A DNA stretch of 42,636 nt from Planctomycetota bacterium (lineage in GTDB: Bacteria > Planctomycetota > UBA1135 > GCA-002686595). Location of the stretch: positions 1 to 42,636 of the forward strand of contig JANQEJ010000058.1 in NCBI GenBank assembly GCA_028278425.1, given 5' to 3'. Positions 9,761 to 17,984 of this stretch are shown here, in pieces. Position 1 is the stretch's first letter, and each line of letters starts with the position of its first letter. A program made the translations under genes and the position numbers. A model generated the notes under the pieces. That model was not told the DNA's origin and ran no database searches. It was given only the letters and a program-made list of their open reading frames with translations.

Positions 9761-11479
9761 CTATTTCGAATCCAGCACGCCATCGGGCGCTCCCTGGACC
9801 TTGGTGTGCCGCGAAATCTGCTCCATCGTCGCGGAAGGGTGCGCCGCAACGGCGGCGGCGAGGATCCGGATGGCCTCCGTCTCCGTCGCATTGCGCAAGA
9901 GCTCCGTCTCCGCGGCGCGGAGCTCGAGGTAGACGAGGTACGCCGCGCCGTGCAGCGGGTCGACGAGGGCCGAGCGCACCTCGAAGGCCGCGCTGTCCGG
10001 ATCGACGCCGGTGAGGTCCCGGTAGTTCGCGGCGGCCTTCTTCTCGTCGACGCCTCCCGCGTGCAACTCCATCGCGCAATAAAGCCGCGCGGCCTCCCGA
10101 AGCCGCAGCCGTCGCACCTCGGCGGCGAGCTCCGGATCGCGCGCGAACGCGTTCTCCTCCGGCGCCACGCGCGTGACCCAATCCGCCGCGAAGAGCCCCC
10201 ACCCCTTCTCCTGGCACGGGTTCCAAAGTCGTCGCTGGACCAGGCTCTTGTTCGCAAACGCCCAGGCGTTCCAGAGCGCCTCGCCGGGGTAGCCCACCTG
10301 CAGCGCGAGCGCGCGTTGAACGACCGGCCGCATCCATTGCGCGCGGGTCAAGCGCAAGCCGGTAGGCCAGCGCACGCCGTCCGTCGTGAAGGCGAGCACC
10401 GGCACCTGCTTCATGTCGAGCCTCGCTTCGCGGCCCGGGAAGACGTGCGCCTTCGCCGCGTCGCACCCGAGGTCCGGAAGCGGCTCGACGACGATCTCGA
10501 GCTGCTTCAGAAGCTCTCTCGCCTCCTTGCTGACCGCGCCGACGCGCGCGCAGATCGCGTCGCGGTGCACGTCCTCGGGCGTCGCCGGCTTGACGACGCG
10601 GTAGTCGCCGAGCGCCGCGTCGAGAGCCGAGATGTCGCGGAGCAGGCGAACCTTGAGCGCGTCGGGCTCGAGCTCGTTGCCCGTGAGCTCGCGCACGAGC
10701 TGGGTCCAGTTCTTCGTGCCCAGCCTCGGGTTGGCCTTGAAGCGACTGCTCGCCACGCCGGTGAGCCACGCGTCGAACTCGTCCACCGCCGCCTGCGCCT
10801 CGGCCTGCGCCGCTTCGAACGGCCGCCACAGCGTCGGGTCGAGGCCCTCGGTCTCGAGCAGCGGGATCAGCTCCACGTCGATGAAGCCGCGCAGCTCGCC
10901 CGTGCGCAGGATCGCGTACTCGCTGAACGCCGGCCGCGGGAAGATCACCGTCTCGCGCGCGGTCTCGAGCTGTGCGGGAAGAAGCCCCAGGTGCTGGGTG
11001 ACCTCGGTCATGCGGACGTTCGGGTCCGACTCGCCTTCGGCGAAGCCGCGCAAGAGCGCGTGAATCTCCTCGACGTAGAGCGACGGATCCCACCGCTCCG
11101 CCGGCACGATGGCGTCCAACATCGCCTCGCTCGCGACGAAGCCCCCGAGCCAGGCGTGGTCGATCCGCCGATCCGGGGAAAGGTCCTGCCACTCGATCTG
11201 CGGCAGCTCCCTCGCGGCCAGGTCGACCGCCGACTGCCAGGCGCGCGCGCTCTCGTTGTCGATGCGCACGACCTCGTCGCCCGTGGCCTTCAGCCCGCGG
11301 CGCCGCGTGAGCGCGGGCCGGTAGGCGTAGAGGGCGTCGGCGAGCCTTCGCTCGACGCCCCGCAGCCGGTTCGACGCCCTCTCCTCGGGCGTCCTGGCGG
11401 CCCGGTCCTCTTTCGTCTCGGGCTTCGCCTCCTGGGGCAGGCCGACGGTCAGGGCTAGGATGAGGGCGATCACGTCCAT
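9761..11479 (-). CDS. DUF885-family protein with degenerate metal site, exported
   Basis: 572 residues with a short hydrophobic N-terminus (MDVIALILALTVGLPQ) that may be a signal peptide. The C-terminal half follows the DUF885 pattern: FPGREARLDMKQVP, a YPG segment near residue 395, then EKGWGLFAADW near residue 422, matching the family's EGWALYAE-type motif. In active DUF885 proteins the YPG is embedded in a His-Glu-x-x-PG-His-His metal motif; here the corresponding residues read QVGYPGEALW, so both His positions are lost. It is likely a non-catalytic or re-purposed family member (inference). It is monocistronic, with a TATCCT hexamer 12 bases before the ATG. Confidence 0.72.
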   Translation of the reverse strand: MDVIALILALTVGLPQEAKPETKEDRAARTPEERASNRLRGVERRLADALYAYRPALTRRRGLKATGDEVVRIDNESARAWQSAVDLAARELPQIEWQDLSPDRRIDHAWLGGFVASEAMLDAIVPAERWDPSLYVEEIHALLRGFAEGESDPNVRMTEVTQHLGLLPAQLETARETVIFPRPAFSEYAILRTGELRGFIDVELIPLLETEGLDPTLWRPFEAAQAEAQAAVDEFDAWLTGVASSRFKANPRLGTKNWTQLVRELTGNELEPDALKVRLLRDISALDAALGDYRVVKPATPEDVHRDAICARVGAVSKEARELLKQLEIVVEPLPDLGCDAAKAHVFPGREARLDMKQVPVLAFTTDGVRWPTGLRLTRAQWMRPVVQRALALQVGYPGEALWNAWAFANKSLVQRRLWNPCQEKGWGLFAADWVTRVAPEENAFARDPELAAEVRRLRLREAARLYCAMELHAGGVDEKKAAANYRDLTGVDPDSAAFEVRSALVDPLHGAAYLVYLELRAAETELLRNATETEAIRILAAAVAAHPSATMEQISRHTKVQGAPDGVLDSK

Positions 11480-11491
11480 GGCTCATCGGAC

Positions 11492-11497
11492 AGGATA
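11492..11497 (-). promoter_or_regulatory. Candidate -10 (TATCCT) for the DUF885 gene
   Basis: TATCCT on the minus strand ends 12 bases before the ATG at 11479, giving a leader of about five bases. The surrounding 13 bases are the same as those upstream of the DUF547 gene at 3799-3811. Confidence 0.42.
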
Positions 11498-11528
11498 GGG
11501 GCGAGCTAAACCCACTCCCCCTTAGGGA

Positions 11529-12842
11529 ATGCAGAAGGAGTTCTCCGGCCGAGGTGGCGTCGCGCCCGCCCTGGAGGCCGCCCTGGAGCGGCTGGACCGG
11601 CTCGTGAACTGGGAGCGCGCCGACCGCTCCTCCGGCTCCCCGGGCGCCACGGCCGTGCGTCGCGTCGACCTGGGGCCCGCGCGCGACCTGATGGAGCGCC
11701 TCGGCAACCCCCAGAAGCGCTTCCGGGCCGTCCACGTCGCCGGCACGAAGGGCAAGGGGTCGGTGGCTTCCCTGATCGCGGCGGCGCTCTCCCGCGCCGG
11801 ACGGACGGTGGGGCTCTACACCTCGCCGCACGTGGAACGCGTTCAGGAGCGCGTTGCGATCGGCGGCGAGCCCGTCGGCGACGAGGCGCTGGCCGCGCAG
11901 CTCGTGCGCACGCTGGACGCGCGAGCCGCGGCCGAGCGCGACGGCTCTCCGGCGGCGGCCGCGAGCTGGTTCGACGTCATGACGGGGGCCGCCTTCGGCG
12001 CCTTTGCGGCCGCAGAGGTCGACGCGGCGGTCGTCGAGGTCGGGCTCGGCGGTCGCCTGGACTCGACCAACGTCGTGGACGGCGAGGTCGCCGTGGTCAC
12101 GAACATCGATCTCGAGCACACGGCGATCCTCGGCGAGACGCGCGCCGCGATCGCGGCCGAGAAGGCGGGCATCGTCAAGCCGGGAGCGGCCGTGGTCACC
12201 GGCGTCTCTTCCGACGACGCGGAGGCCTGGCCGGCCATCGCGGCCGCCGCCGAGCGCAGCGGCGCGCGCCTGATTCCGATCGAGGTCGGCTCGGGCGCCA
12301 CGATCGAGGCCGGAAACCGCGCGCTCGCCGCCGCGGCCCTCGCCGCGTTCGGCGCGGACGCCGCGCTGCTCGACGAGGCGACGGTGCGGGCGGCCCGCCT
12401 CCCCGGCCGGCTGGAGGAGCTGCGGGCGGAGGGCGGCCCGGCCGTCGTCCTCGACGGTGCCCACGTGCCCTCCAGCCTCGCGGCCGTCCTCGACGAGCTC
12501 CGGGGGCGTCCCGGGCTGGGCTCGGCGCCCACCGTGGTGCTCGGGACGGGGCTCGACAAGGACGCTTCGGGCCTCCTCAAGGTGCTCGCAGGCCGTGTCG
12601 ATAGGGTCCTCTGCACATCCGTGGGCGCCGGGCCCTACCGCCCGCCGGGGCTTCTCCTGGCGGAGGCAGAGCGCGCCGGTCTGGTGGCCGAAAAAGCCAC
12701 CTCGCCCCGGGTGGCATTCGAAGCCGCTCTACGCCACAGCCGACCGGACGGATGGGTCCTGGTCACCGGGTCGCTGCACCTCGTCGGCGCCGTTCGAAGC
12801 CTCATCTCCGCCCCGCTCGAAAAATCGAACCCAGCATGCTGA
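11529..12842 (+). CDS. folC: Folylpolyglutamate synthase / dihydrofolate synthase FolC
   Basis: 437-residue Mur-ligase-family enzyme that adds glutamate to dihydropteroate and folates in the cytoplasm. The P-loop HVAGTKGKGSVASL lies near residues 71-84, then GLYTSPHVERVQER (folate-binding loop), VVEVGLGGRLDSTNVV, and NIDLEHTAILG, all FolC hallmarks. The C-terminal domain contains VVLDGAHVPSS, equivalent to the usual DGAHN-P motif with His-Val instead of His-Asn. No accD or other folate gene accompanies it. The stop overlaps the start of the next gene (ATGCTGA at 12836-12842), implying translational coupling. Confidence 0.92.
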   Translation: MQKEFSGRGGVAPALEAALERLDRLVNWERADRSSGSPGATAVRRVDLGPARDLMERLGNPQKRFRAVHVAGTKGKGSVASLIAAALSRAGRTVGLYTSPHVERVQERVAIGGEPVGDEALAAQLVRTLDARAAAERDGSPAAAASWFDVMTGAAFGAFAAAEVDAAVVEVGLGGRLDSTNVVDGEVAVVTNIDLEHTAILGETRAAIAAEKAGIVKPGAAVVTGVSSDDAEAWPAIAAAAERSGARLIPIEVGSGATIEAGNRALAAAALAAFGADAALLDEATVRAARLPGRLEELRAEGGPAVVLDGAHVPSSLAAVLDELRGRPGLGSAPTVVLGTGLDKDASGLLKVLAGRVDRVLCTSVGAGPYRPPGLLLAEAERAGLVAEKATSPRVAFEAALRHSRPDGWVLVTGSLHLVGAVRSLISAPLEKSNPAC

Positions 12843-13345
12843 CGATCGTCTCCGACCTCCTGCTCACCGACGCGTTCTTGATCAAGGGCCAGATCGAGAA
12901 CAAGTACACGCGTCTGAGCCAGCTCCTCGACGAGTATCGGAAGTTCTTCATCCGCGTGCGCGACGCGACGTTGATCGACCTCAACAGCAAGGAGCGCATC
13001 CAAACGCCGCTCCTGCACGTCAACGTCGACGAGATCCTGCTCGCCCACGAGCTGATCGACACCGCCGGCGACCCCCACGCCGCCCGCCTGACCAAGGGCG
13101 GCGAGGACACCCACCGCGTGCGCGTCTTCTACACCGGCAACCTGAACGTCGAGATCGCCGGCGAGGTCCGCCCCGACAGCTACGAGGCCACCGACCGCGC
13201 CACCCGCCGCTTCTTCGTCATGGCCAATCCCGAAGTGCGCGGTATGAGCCTCGAGGGGGACGACGACCTGGAGCTCCTGAAGGGGCTGCCCTACGGGATC
13301 CTCAACAAGACGCGGCTGTCGTACATCTACGACTTCAGCAGCTAG
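12836..13345 (+). CDS. Unrecognised conserved-looking 169-residue protein
   Basis: No family recognised with confidence. 169 residues, soluble, no signal peptide or membrane segment. The sequence opens with a beta-rich stretch (MLTIVSDLLLTDAFLIKGQIE) and carries repeated strand-like patterns such as VRVFYTGNLNVEIAGEV, suggesting one or two small beta barrels. LLHVNVDEILLAHEL may be a conserved core. The ATG at 12836 overlaps the folC stop by seven bases, which fixes the start and implies coupled expression. Base composition and codon use match the neighbours, so this is a resident gene. Confidence 0.8.
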   Translation: MLTIVSDLLLTDAFLIKGQIENKYTRLSQLLDEYRKFFIRVRDATLIDLNSKERIQTPLLHVNVDEILLAHELIDTAGDPHAARLTKGGEDTHRVRVFYTGNLNVEIAGEVRPDSYEATDRATRRFFVMANPEVRGMSLEGDDDLELLKGLPYGILNKTRLSYIYDFSS

Positions 13346-13409
13346 CGCCCCGGGGGGCGGTACCGGGAATGGGCGCCGCGGAAATGCGTAAGGCGCGGTC
13401 GCGATCCGC

Positions 13410-13415
13410 TACGCT
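13410..13415 (+). promoter_or_regulatory. Candidate -10 (TACGCT) for the DUF2752 gene, leaderless spacing
   Basis: TACGCT ends 8 bases before the GTG at 13424; no Shine-Dalgarno sequence is present in the interval. Confidence 0.45.
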
Positions 13416-13423
13416 GACTCCCC

Positions 13424-13897
13424 GTGGTTCCCGACACCTCCACCCCCGCCGCCGCATCGCCCTCGGCCGAAAGGCCGGGCCGGTCCCGCGAGCACTGGTT
13501 CCTGCTCGCGGCCGCGGCGCTCACGGTCCTCGGCCTCGTCGTCATGGGCCTCCTGCTCACGCCGGACGCGCGCGGCGTGGGAACGCACAAGCAGTTGGGA
13601 CTCCGGCCGTGCATGACGATGGAGTACTGGAACTTCCCGTGCCCGGGATGCGGCGTCACGACGTCGGTCACGCTGGCCACGCAGGGGGAGTTCCTTCAGT
13701 CGTTCAAGAACCAGCCGTTCGGCTTCCTCGTGTTTCTCACGATGCTCGGCTTCGTCGGCTGGGTCGCGGTGGGGCAGGTGCGCGGCCGCGACCTCTGGCG
13801 CGACCTTCAGTCGCGACGGTGGGGGAAGGCGCTGGTGGTTCTCGCGTTCGTCTGCGCACTCTCGTGGCTGTACAAGATCTGGCTGATCCACGGTTAG
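13424..13897 (+). CDS. DUF2752 membrane protein
   Basis: 157 residues from a GTG start. Three hydrophobic segments can be seen: HWFLLAAAALTVLGLVVMGLL (about 24-44), FGFLVFLTMLGFVGWVAV (about 99-116) and ALVVLAFVCALSWLYKIWLI near the C-terminus. Between the first two is the DUF2752 signature, CMTMEYWNFPCPGCGVTTS, with the CPGC cysteine pair. The family is common in Planctomycetota and Bacteroidota and has no established function. The next gene starts 4 bases after the stop, so the two form an operon. Confidence 0.88.
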   Translation: MVPDTSTPAAASPSAERPGRSREHWFLLAAAALTVLGLVVMGLLLTPDARGVGTHKQLGLRPCMTMEYWNFPCPGCGVTTSVTLATQGEFLQSFKNQPFGFLVFLTMLGFVGWVAVGQVRGRDLWRDLQSRRWGKALVVLAFVCALSWLYKIWLIHG

Positions 13898-13901
13898 CGG
13901 G

Positions 13902-14837
13902 ATGAGCGCGCTTCTGCTGCTCCTGGCGCTGGCGTCGCACGACGCCGCCTCGGTCGAAGCCGAGCTTCGGGAGCTCGCGGAGCCGACCATCGAGGAGGAG
14001 CGCGACCGCTGCCGCGCGATCGAGAAGGCCCGCCCGGAGCGGCTCGACTGGCGCAGGGACTGGGAGAAGACGCGACCGGGTCGCGACGCGTTGCAGAAGC
14101 GCGCCGCGGCGAGGCTCGCGCCTTGGTACGCGGAGCTGGAGAAGCGCGTGGCGGCGGCCGGCGAAGCGGAGCGCCCCGCGCTCGCCGCCGAGTGCGTCGG
14201 CGTGCTCGACGCCTGGATCGAGGTCGGCGAGCCGGCCGACGTGCTTGCCGACCTGCGCGAGAGCTACGCCGCCTTCGCCACGGCCCTCGCGTGGCTCGAG
14301 GACGACACGCGGCGGCGCGACTTGCTGAACGACGTCGTCGAGCGGCTCGCCGCGACGCCGGGGGAGAGCGCGCTCGACACGCTGCGCGACACCGTCGACT
14401 GGGAGACGCTCTTCCTGCGCGACGTTTCCGATCCGCGCGCGCGGCTCGAACGTCTTTCGGCCGACCTCGTCCTGCTCTTCACGGAACGCGGCCTCGACGG
14501 CTACAGCGAATCGGGCGCCGGCTACTACCGCAACGGCCGCATGGGGGAGAGTGGCTTCGCCGCGGAGCTCCAAGACAAGAGCGACCAGGTCCGCCACTTC
14601 GCCTGGGCGCTGCGCATCCTCACCGTCTCGAAGAGCTTCGACCGCGGCGAGGCGGTGCTGCGCCTCAAGGAGGAGCGCGACAGCGCGACGCGGGACAAGC
14701 CGATCGAGGAGGCCGACTTGAAGCTCAACGCTCTCGCCCGCGAGTTCGCCGAGGCGATCGTGGGTGACCGCGGGCGGGGGATGCGGCTCCACCGCTATGC
14801 AGGCTGGATCGACGAAAAGCTTGGGCCGGGCGAGTGA
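13902..14837 (+). CDS. Unrecognised exported helical protein
   Basis: 311 residues; no family recognised. A short hydrophobic N-terminus (MSALLLLLALASHDAAS) looks like a signal peptide, so a periplasmic location is likely. The rest is strongly charged and predicted helical, with Glu/Arg-rich segments. A possible conserved core is YRNGRMGESGF followed by DQVRHFAWALR; the NGR/QVRHF pattern might mark a small helical domain. It is 4 bases downstream of the DUF2752 gene, whose product could be its membrane partner (inference), and ends tail to tail with rsgA at 14839. Confidence 0.75.
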   Translation: MSALLLLLALASHDAASVEAELRELAEPTIEEERDRCRAIEKARPERLDWRRDWEKTRPGRDALQKRAAARLAPWYAELEKRVAAAGEAERPALAAECVGVLDAWIEVGEPADVLADLRESYAAFATALAWLEDDTRRRDLLNDVVERLAATPGESALDTLRDTVDWETLFLRDVSDPRARLERLSADLVLLFTERGLDGYSESGAGYYRNGRMGESGFAAELQDKSDQVRHFAWALRILTVSKSFDRGEAVLRLKEERDSATRDKPIEEADLKLNALAREFAEAIVGDRGRGMRLHRYAGWIDEKLGPGE

Positions 14838-14838
14838 C

Positions 14839-15795
14839 TCAGTCGCCCTCCGGCGGCTCCACCGGCGTGTCGTCCTCCGGCGGCGGCGCGAGCTCGTCCA
14901 GGATCTCGACGTAACTCTGATAACGCGTCGGTGCGATCTCCGCGCGCTCGACGGCGGCGAAGACCGCGCAGTCGGGCTCGTGGTCGTGTGAGCAGTTCAC
15001 GTAGCGGCAGTTCCCCTGGTACTTGGCGAACTCCGGGAAGCAGTCGCGCAGCTCCGCCTTGTTGATGCCGAAGAGGCGGAAGGAGCGGATGCCCGGCGTG
15101 TCGACGACCCAGGCGTCGATCGCGTCGAGGCGGTACATCTGCGAGTAGGTCGTCGTGTGCCGCCCCTGCTCCCAGTAGCGGCTGATCTTGCCGACCTTGA
15201 GGTCGAGCCCCGGCTGGATGGCGTTCAAGAGCGTGGACTTGCCCGCGCCCGAGGCACCGTAGAACACGGTGACCCGCCCGCGGAGTCGTTCGACGAGCGC
15301 TTCGAGACCCTTTCCCTCGGTGGCCGACGTCTCGAGGACCTCCAGTCCGGCCTCCTCGTAGGTCTGGCGGATGTCACCGGCAGCGTCGTCGGTATCGAGG
15401 TCGATCTTGTTCAGGACGAGGAGCGCCGGGATCTCGTAGTACTCGCAGGCGGCGAGGATGCGGTCGGCGCGCGACGAGGAGAAGCGCGGCTTGTCGATCG
15501 AGCACAACACGACGAGCTGGTCGACGTTCGCGAAGAGGATCTGCTCGCGCGGGTCGTGCGACGAGGCGACGCGCGGCAGGTAGTTCCGGCGCTCGAGCAC
15601 CTCCTCCACACCCGGCGGATCGCCGTCGAGGCTCACCCGCACGCGGTCGCCGACGGCCACCGGGTTCTTCACGTCCTTGCTGAGCGTGTCGAAGAGCTTG
15701 CCGCGCGGCGCGAACTGGCGGATCTCGCCGTCGATCTCGACGTGGTAGACGCGCGCGTCTCCGCGGATCACGCGTCCGACGGCGAAGTCCGTCAT
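14839..15795 (-). CDS. rsgA: Ribosome small subunit-dependent GTPase RsgA
   Basis: 318-residue circularly permuted GTPase that checks late 30S subunit maturation. Order of motifs is diagnostic: an N-terminal OB fold (residues 1-70), G4 NKID at 129-132, G1 GASGAGKS at 180-187, then G3 DTPG at 232-235. The C-terminal zinc site is Cys263, Cys268, His270 and Cys276. The ATG at 15795 overlaps the TGA of the upstream SDR by four bases, so it is the last gene of the radical SAM-SDR-rsgA operon. A longer open frame to 16314 is an overlap artefact. Confidence 0.95.
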   Translation of the reverse strand: MTDFAVGRVIRGDARVYHVEIDGEIRQFAPRGKLFDTLSKDVKNPVAVGDRVRVSLDGDPPGVEEVLERRNYLPRVASSHDPREQILFANVDQLVVLCSIDKPRFSSSRADRILAACEYYEIPALLVLNKIDLDTDDAAGDIRQTYEEAGLEVLETSATEGKGLEALVERLRGRVTVFYGASGAGKSTLLNAIQPGLDLKVGKISRYWEQGRHTTTYSQMYRLDAIDAWVVDTPGIRSFRLFGINKAELRDCFPEFAKYQGNCRYVNCSHDHEPDCAVFAAVERAEIAPTRYQSYVEILDELAPPPEDDTPVEPPEGD

Positions 15796-16634
15796 CGCGG
15801 GACGCGCCCGTCGGCATCGACGCGGCGCAGGGTGTAGGCGTGAAAGCTCTGCGCGATCGCCGCGACCTGAGCGGGATCGCGCCACCAGGTGTCGTTGACC
15901 GAGACCGAGCGGCCGGTGAGGGGCGCGCTCTCGTCCGATGCGAGCCAGACGGCAAGCTCGGCCGCGTCCTCGGGCGGATGGTTGTTCGCGCGCTCCGGGT
16001 GCGGCTCTCCGGTGCGCCGCTCCTCCTCTTCGACTTCGGCCAGCAGGTCGGGCGACCAGGTCAGCTCGGGCTGCAGGCAGTTGACGCGGATGCCGGCCTC
16101 GTGAAGCTCGACCGCGAGCTGGTCCGTGAAGCGGCAGAGGCCGGCCTTCGCGCTCGCGTAGGCGGTCGCCTCGACGCCGACGAGCGGGAAGAACGCTCCG
16201 CCGCCAGCACACGTGAGGATGCTCCCGGCGTTCTTGGCGCGCATGGTCGGCAGGACGGCGCGCACGGAGTGGAACGTCCCGACGAGGTTGAGGCGCACGA
16301 CGTGCTCCCACCACGCCGGGTCGATGACGTCGACCGCCTCGTAGCCGCCGCCGCCGCCGGCGATCGCCGCGAGGACGTCGACCGAGCCGAACGTCCGCAC
16401 CGCCTCGGTCGCGAGCTTCTCCGCGTCCGCGAGCACGGTCACGTCGCAGTCGTGCGCGATCGCCTCGCCGCCCTCCTCGAGGATCAGCTCGAGCGTGTCG
16501 TCGAGCCGCGCCCGCGTGCGGCCGGCGATCACGACCGCCGCGCCCTCCCGCGCGAAGCGGCAGGCGATCGCGCGGCCGACGTTCCAGCCGCCGCCGGTGA
16601 CGATCGCGACCTTGCCCTCGAGCGAGCCCGGCAC
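15792..16634 (-). CDS. Short-chain dehydrogenase-like protein lacking the catalytic serine
   Basis: 280 residues with a Rossmann fold: cofactor loop TGGGWNVG at 13-20, RLNLVGTFHSVRAVLP in the middle, and Tyr159/Lys163 in YASAK. Two usual SDR features are altered. The NNAG motif reads AAIAGGGGG (89-97), and the position 13 residues before Tyr, normally Ser, is in a Gly run (TCAGGGA, 141-147). It may bind cofactor yet catalyse poorly, or use another residue. It lies 4 bases downstream of the radical SAM gene and overlaps rsgA by four bases. Substrate unknown. Confidence 0.85.
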   Translation of the reverse strand: MPGSLEGKVAIVTGGGWNVGRAIACRFAREGAAVVIAGRTRARLDDTLELILEEGGEAIAHDCDVTVLADAEKLATEAVRTFGSVDVLAAIAGGGGGYEAVDVIDPAWWEHVVRLNLVGTFHSVRAVLPTMRAKNAGSILTCAGGGAFFPLVGVEATAYASAKAGLCRFTDQLAVELHEAGIRVNCLQPELTWSPDLLAEVEEEERRTGEPHPERANNHPPEDAAELAVWLASDESAPLTGRSVSVNDTWWRDPAQVAAIAQSFHAYTLRRVDADGRVPR

Positions 16635-16638
16635 GGCG

Positions 16639-17871
16639 TCAGGCGCTCGGCTCGGCCGGCATGCCGGTGTCGAGCCCGGCGCCCTCGGCGGCCGCCGCCT
16701 TGTCGCGCCACTCGCGCTTGATCTTGGCGCGGTGGCTGAAAGAAGCCTGGACGTCGGGGCGCCCCATGTTGGCGACCGAGCAGTTCGCGCAAACGTCGCG
16801 CAGCTCCATGGTCAGGATCTGGTGCCGCAGCTCCTTGTACTTCTCGGACGTCCAGATCTCTTCGAACGTCTGCGTCTTGAAGTTGCCGAAGGTCGAGAAC
16901 TCGAACCAGCAACCGCAGGGGAAGACCGAGCCGTCCGGGTTGACGTGGATGTAGTACCAGGGGAAGTAGCAGGCCCGGTTGTGGTGATCCTTGACGCGGG
17001 CGGCGAGCAGGAACTCGCGGTTCTTGTGGTTCAGGTACTCGGCGATCGAGACCGCGCTCCCCGCCGCGCCGGTCAGCGCGGTGCCCCCGCCTTCGTCGGA
17101 GCGTTCGGCGTCGGTGATGTCGCCGTTCCCGCCGTCGTCCGATTGGCCGATGTCCTCGGGGATCGGGATCGGGAGCATGACCTCCATCCCGACCTCCTTG
17201 GCGACTTCACGCACCTCGTCCAGGCAGTCGTTGGCGAGCTTCGGCTCGTTGATCAGCGACTCGTCCTCGACGCCGAGACCCCCGATCACGGCCATGTGGA
17301 CGAAGTTCATCTGGTTGACGCCCTTGTCCTTCATCAGGCGGACGAGCCCGGGCATCTCGCGGATGTTGCGCCGCATGAGAACCGACGTCGTGCTGATCAG
17401 GGGGTACTCGGAGCCGTGCTCCTCCTTGATCTCGCGGAGCTGGTCGAACCGCCGCATGATCATCTTCCACTTCATCGGCGTGCGGATCTCCTCGAACGTC
17501 TCCTTCGTGCCGGCGTCGATCGAGATCGTGATCAGCGGCATCTGGACTTCGAGGACCTTGTCGATGATCCGTCGCGTCAGGTTGATCGCGTTGGTCGAGA
17601 AGTGGAACGAGGGCACCTCGTACTCCCGGCACAGCTCGAGCGCGCGCGGCAGGTCGGGCGCCAGGAGCGGCTCCGCGCTCGATGAGAGCACCACGTCGTG
17701 CGCCCGCGGAAAGAGGTCGGCGGCCACCTTCTCCAGGAGCTCGCGCCCCATCGTCCACGGGTTCTCCTCGAACTCGGGATGCGCGAAATGGCACATGACG
17801 CAGCGCAGTTGGCAGCGTCCGACCATGTCGAGCTTGACGCGGAGAAAGCGATTGGTGCGCAGGACGGGCAT
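16639..17871 (-). CDS. Radical SAM protein with SPASM-like C-terminus
   Basis: 410 residues from the ATG at 17871 (427 if the ATG at 17922 is used). The [4Fe-4S] motif CQLRCVMC is close to the N-terminus (Cys20, 24, 27), followed by [12 protein letters not shown] and FSTNAINL as in peptide- or small-molecule-modifying radical SAM enzymes. The C-terminus has a SPASM-type cluster region: [21 protein letters not shown], then [12 protein letters not shown] and CANC. Between them sits a Gly/Asp-rich low-complexity insert (about residues 242-272). The shorter start is preferred because TACGAT at 17892-17897 lies 20 bases upstream of it and the longer start would precede that promoter. First gene of an operon with an SDR and rsgA. 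Confidence 0.87.
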   Translation of the reverse strand: MPVLRTNRFLRVKLDMVGRCQLRCVMCHFAHPEFEENPWTMGRELLEKVAADLFPRAHDVVLSSSAEPLLAPDLPRALELCREYEVPSFHFSTNAINLTRRIIDKVLEVQMPLITISIDAGTKETFEEIRTPMKWKMIMRRFDQLREIKEEHGSEYPLISTTSVLMRRNIREMPGLVRLMKDKGVNQMNFVHMAVIGGLGVEDESLINEPKLANDCLDEVREVAKEVGMEVMLPIPIPEDIGQSDDGGNGDITDAERSDEGGGTALTGAAGSAVSIAEYLNHKNREFLLAARVKDHHNRACYFPWYYIHVNPDGSVFPCGCWFEFSTFGNFKTQTFEEIWTSEKYKELRHQILTMELRDVCANCSVANMGRPDVQASFSHRAKIKREWRDKAAAAEGAGLDTGMPAEPSA

Positions 17872-17891
17872 GGGGGGATCCGGAACGCCGC

Positions 17892-17897
17892 ATCGTA
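17892..17897 (-). promoter_or_regulatory. Candidate -10 (TACGAT) for the radical SAM operon
   Basis: TACGAT on the minus strand ends 20 bases before the ATG at 17871. A divergent TATCCT at 17942-17947 faces the other way toward the TrmH-family gene. Confidence 0.35.
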
Positions 17898-17941
17898 CTG
17901 GATGGCGCCGGTTCTTGGCCATCGCGGCGGGACCGCGGCGA

Positions 17942-17947
17942 TATCCT
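17942..17947 (+). promoter_or_regulatory. Candidate -10 (TATCCT) for the TrmH-family gene
   Basis: TATCCT ends 37 bases before the ATG at 17985. The leader shows no clear Shine-Dalgarno sequence. Confidence 0.35.
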
Positions 17948-17984
17948 GCTCATCGACCGGGACGCGCGATTCCCGAAGCCTTCC

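Noticed and set aside
9702..12464. 920-codon minus-strand frame overlapping the DUF885 and folC regions
   Set aside because: Arg/Ala/Gly-rich translation without motifs; folC and the DUF885 gene explain the region in other frames.
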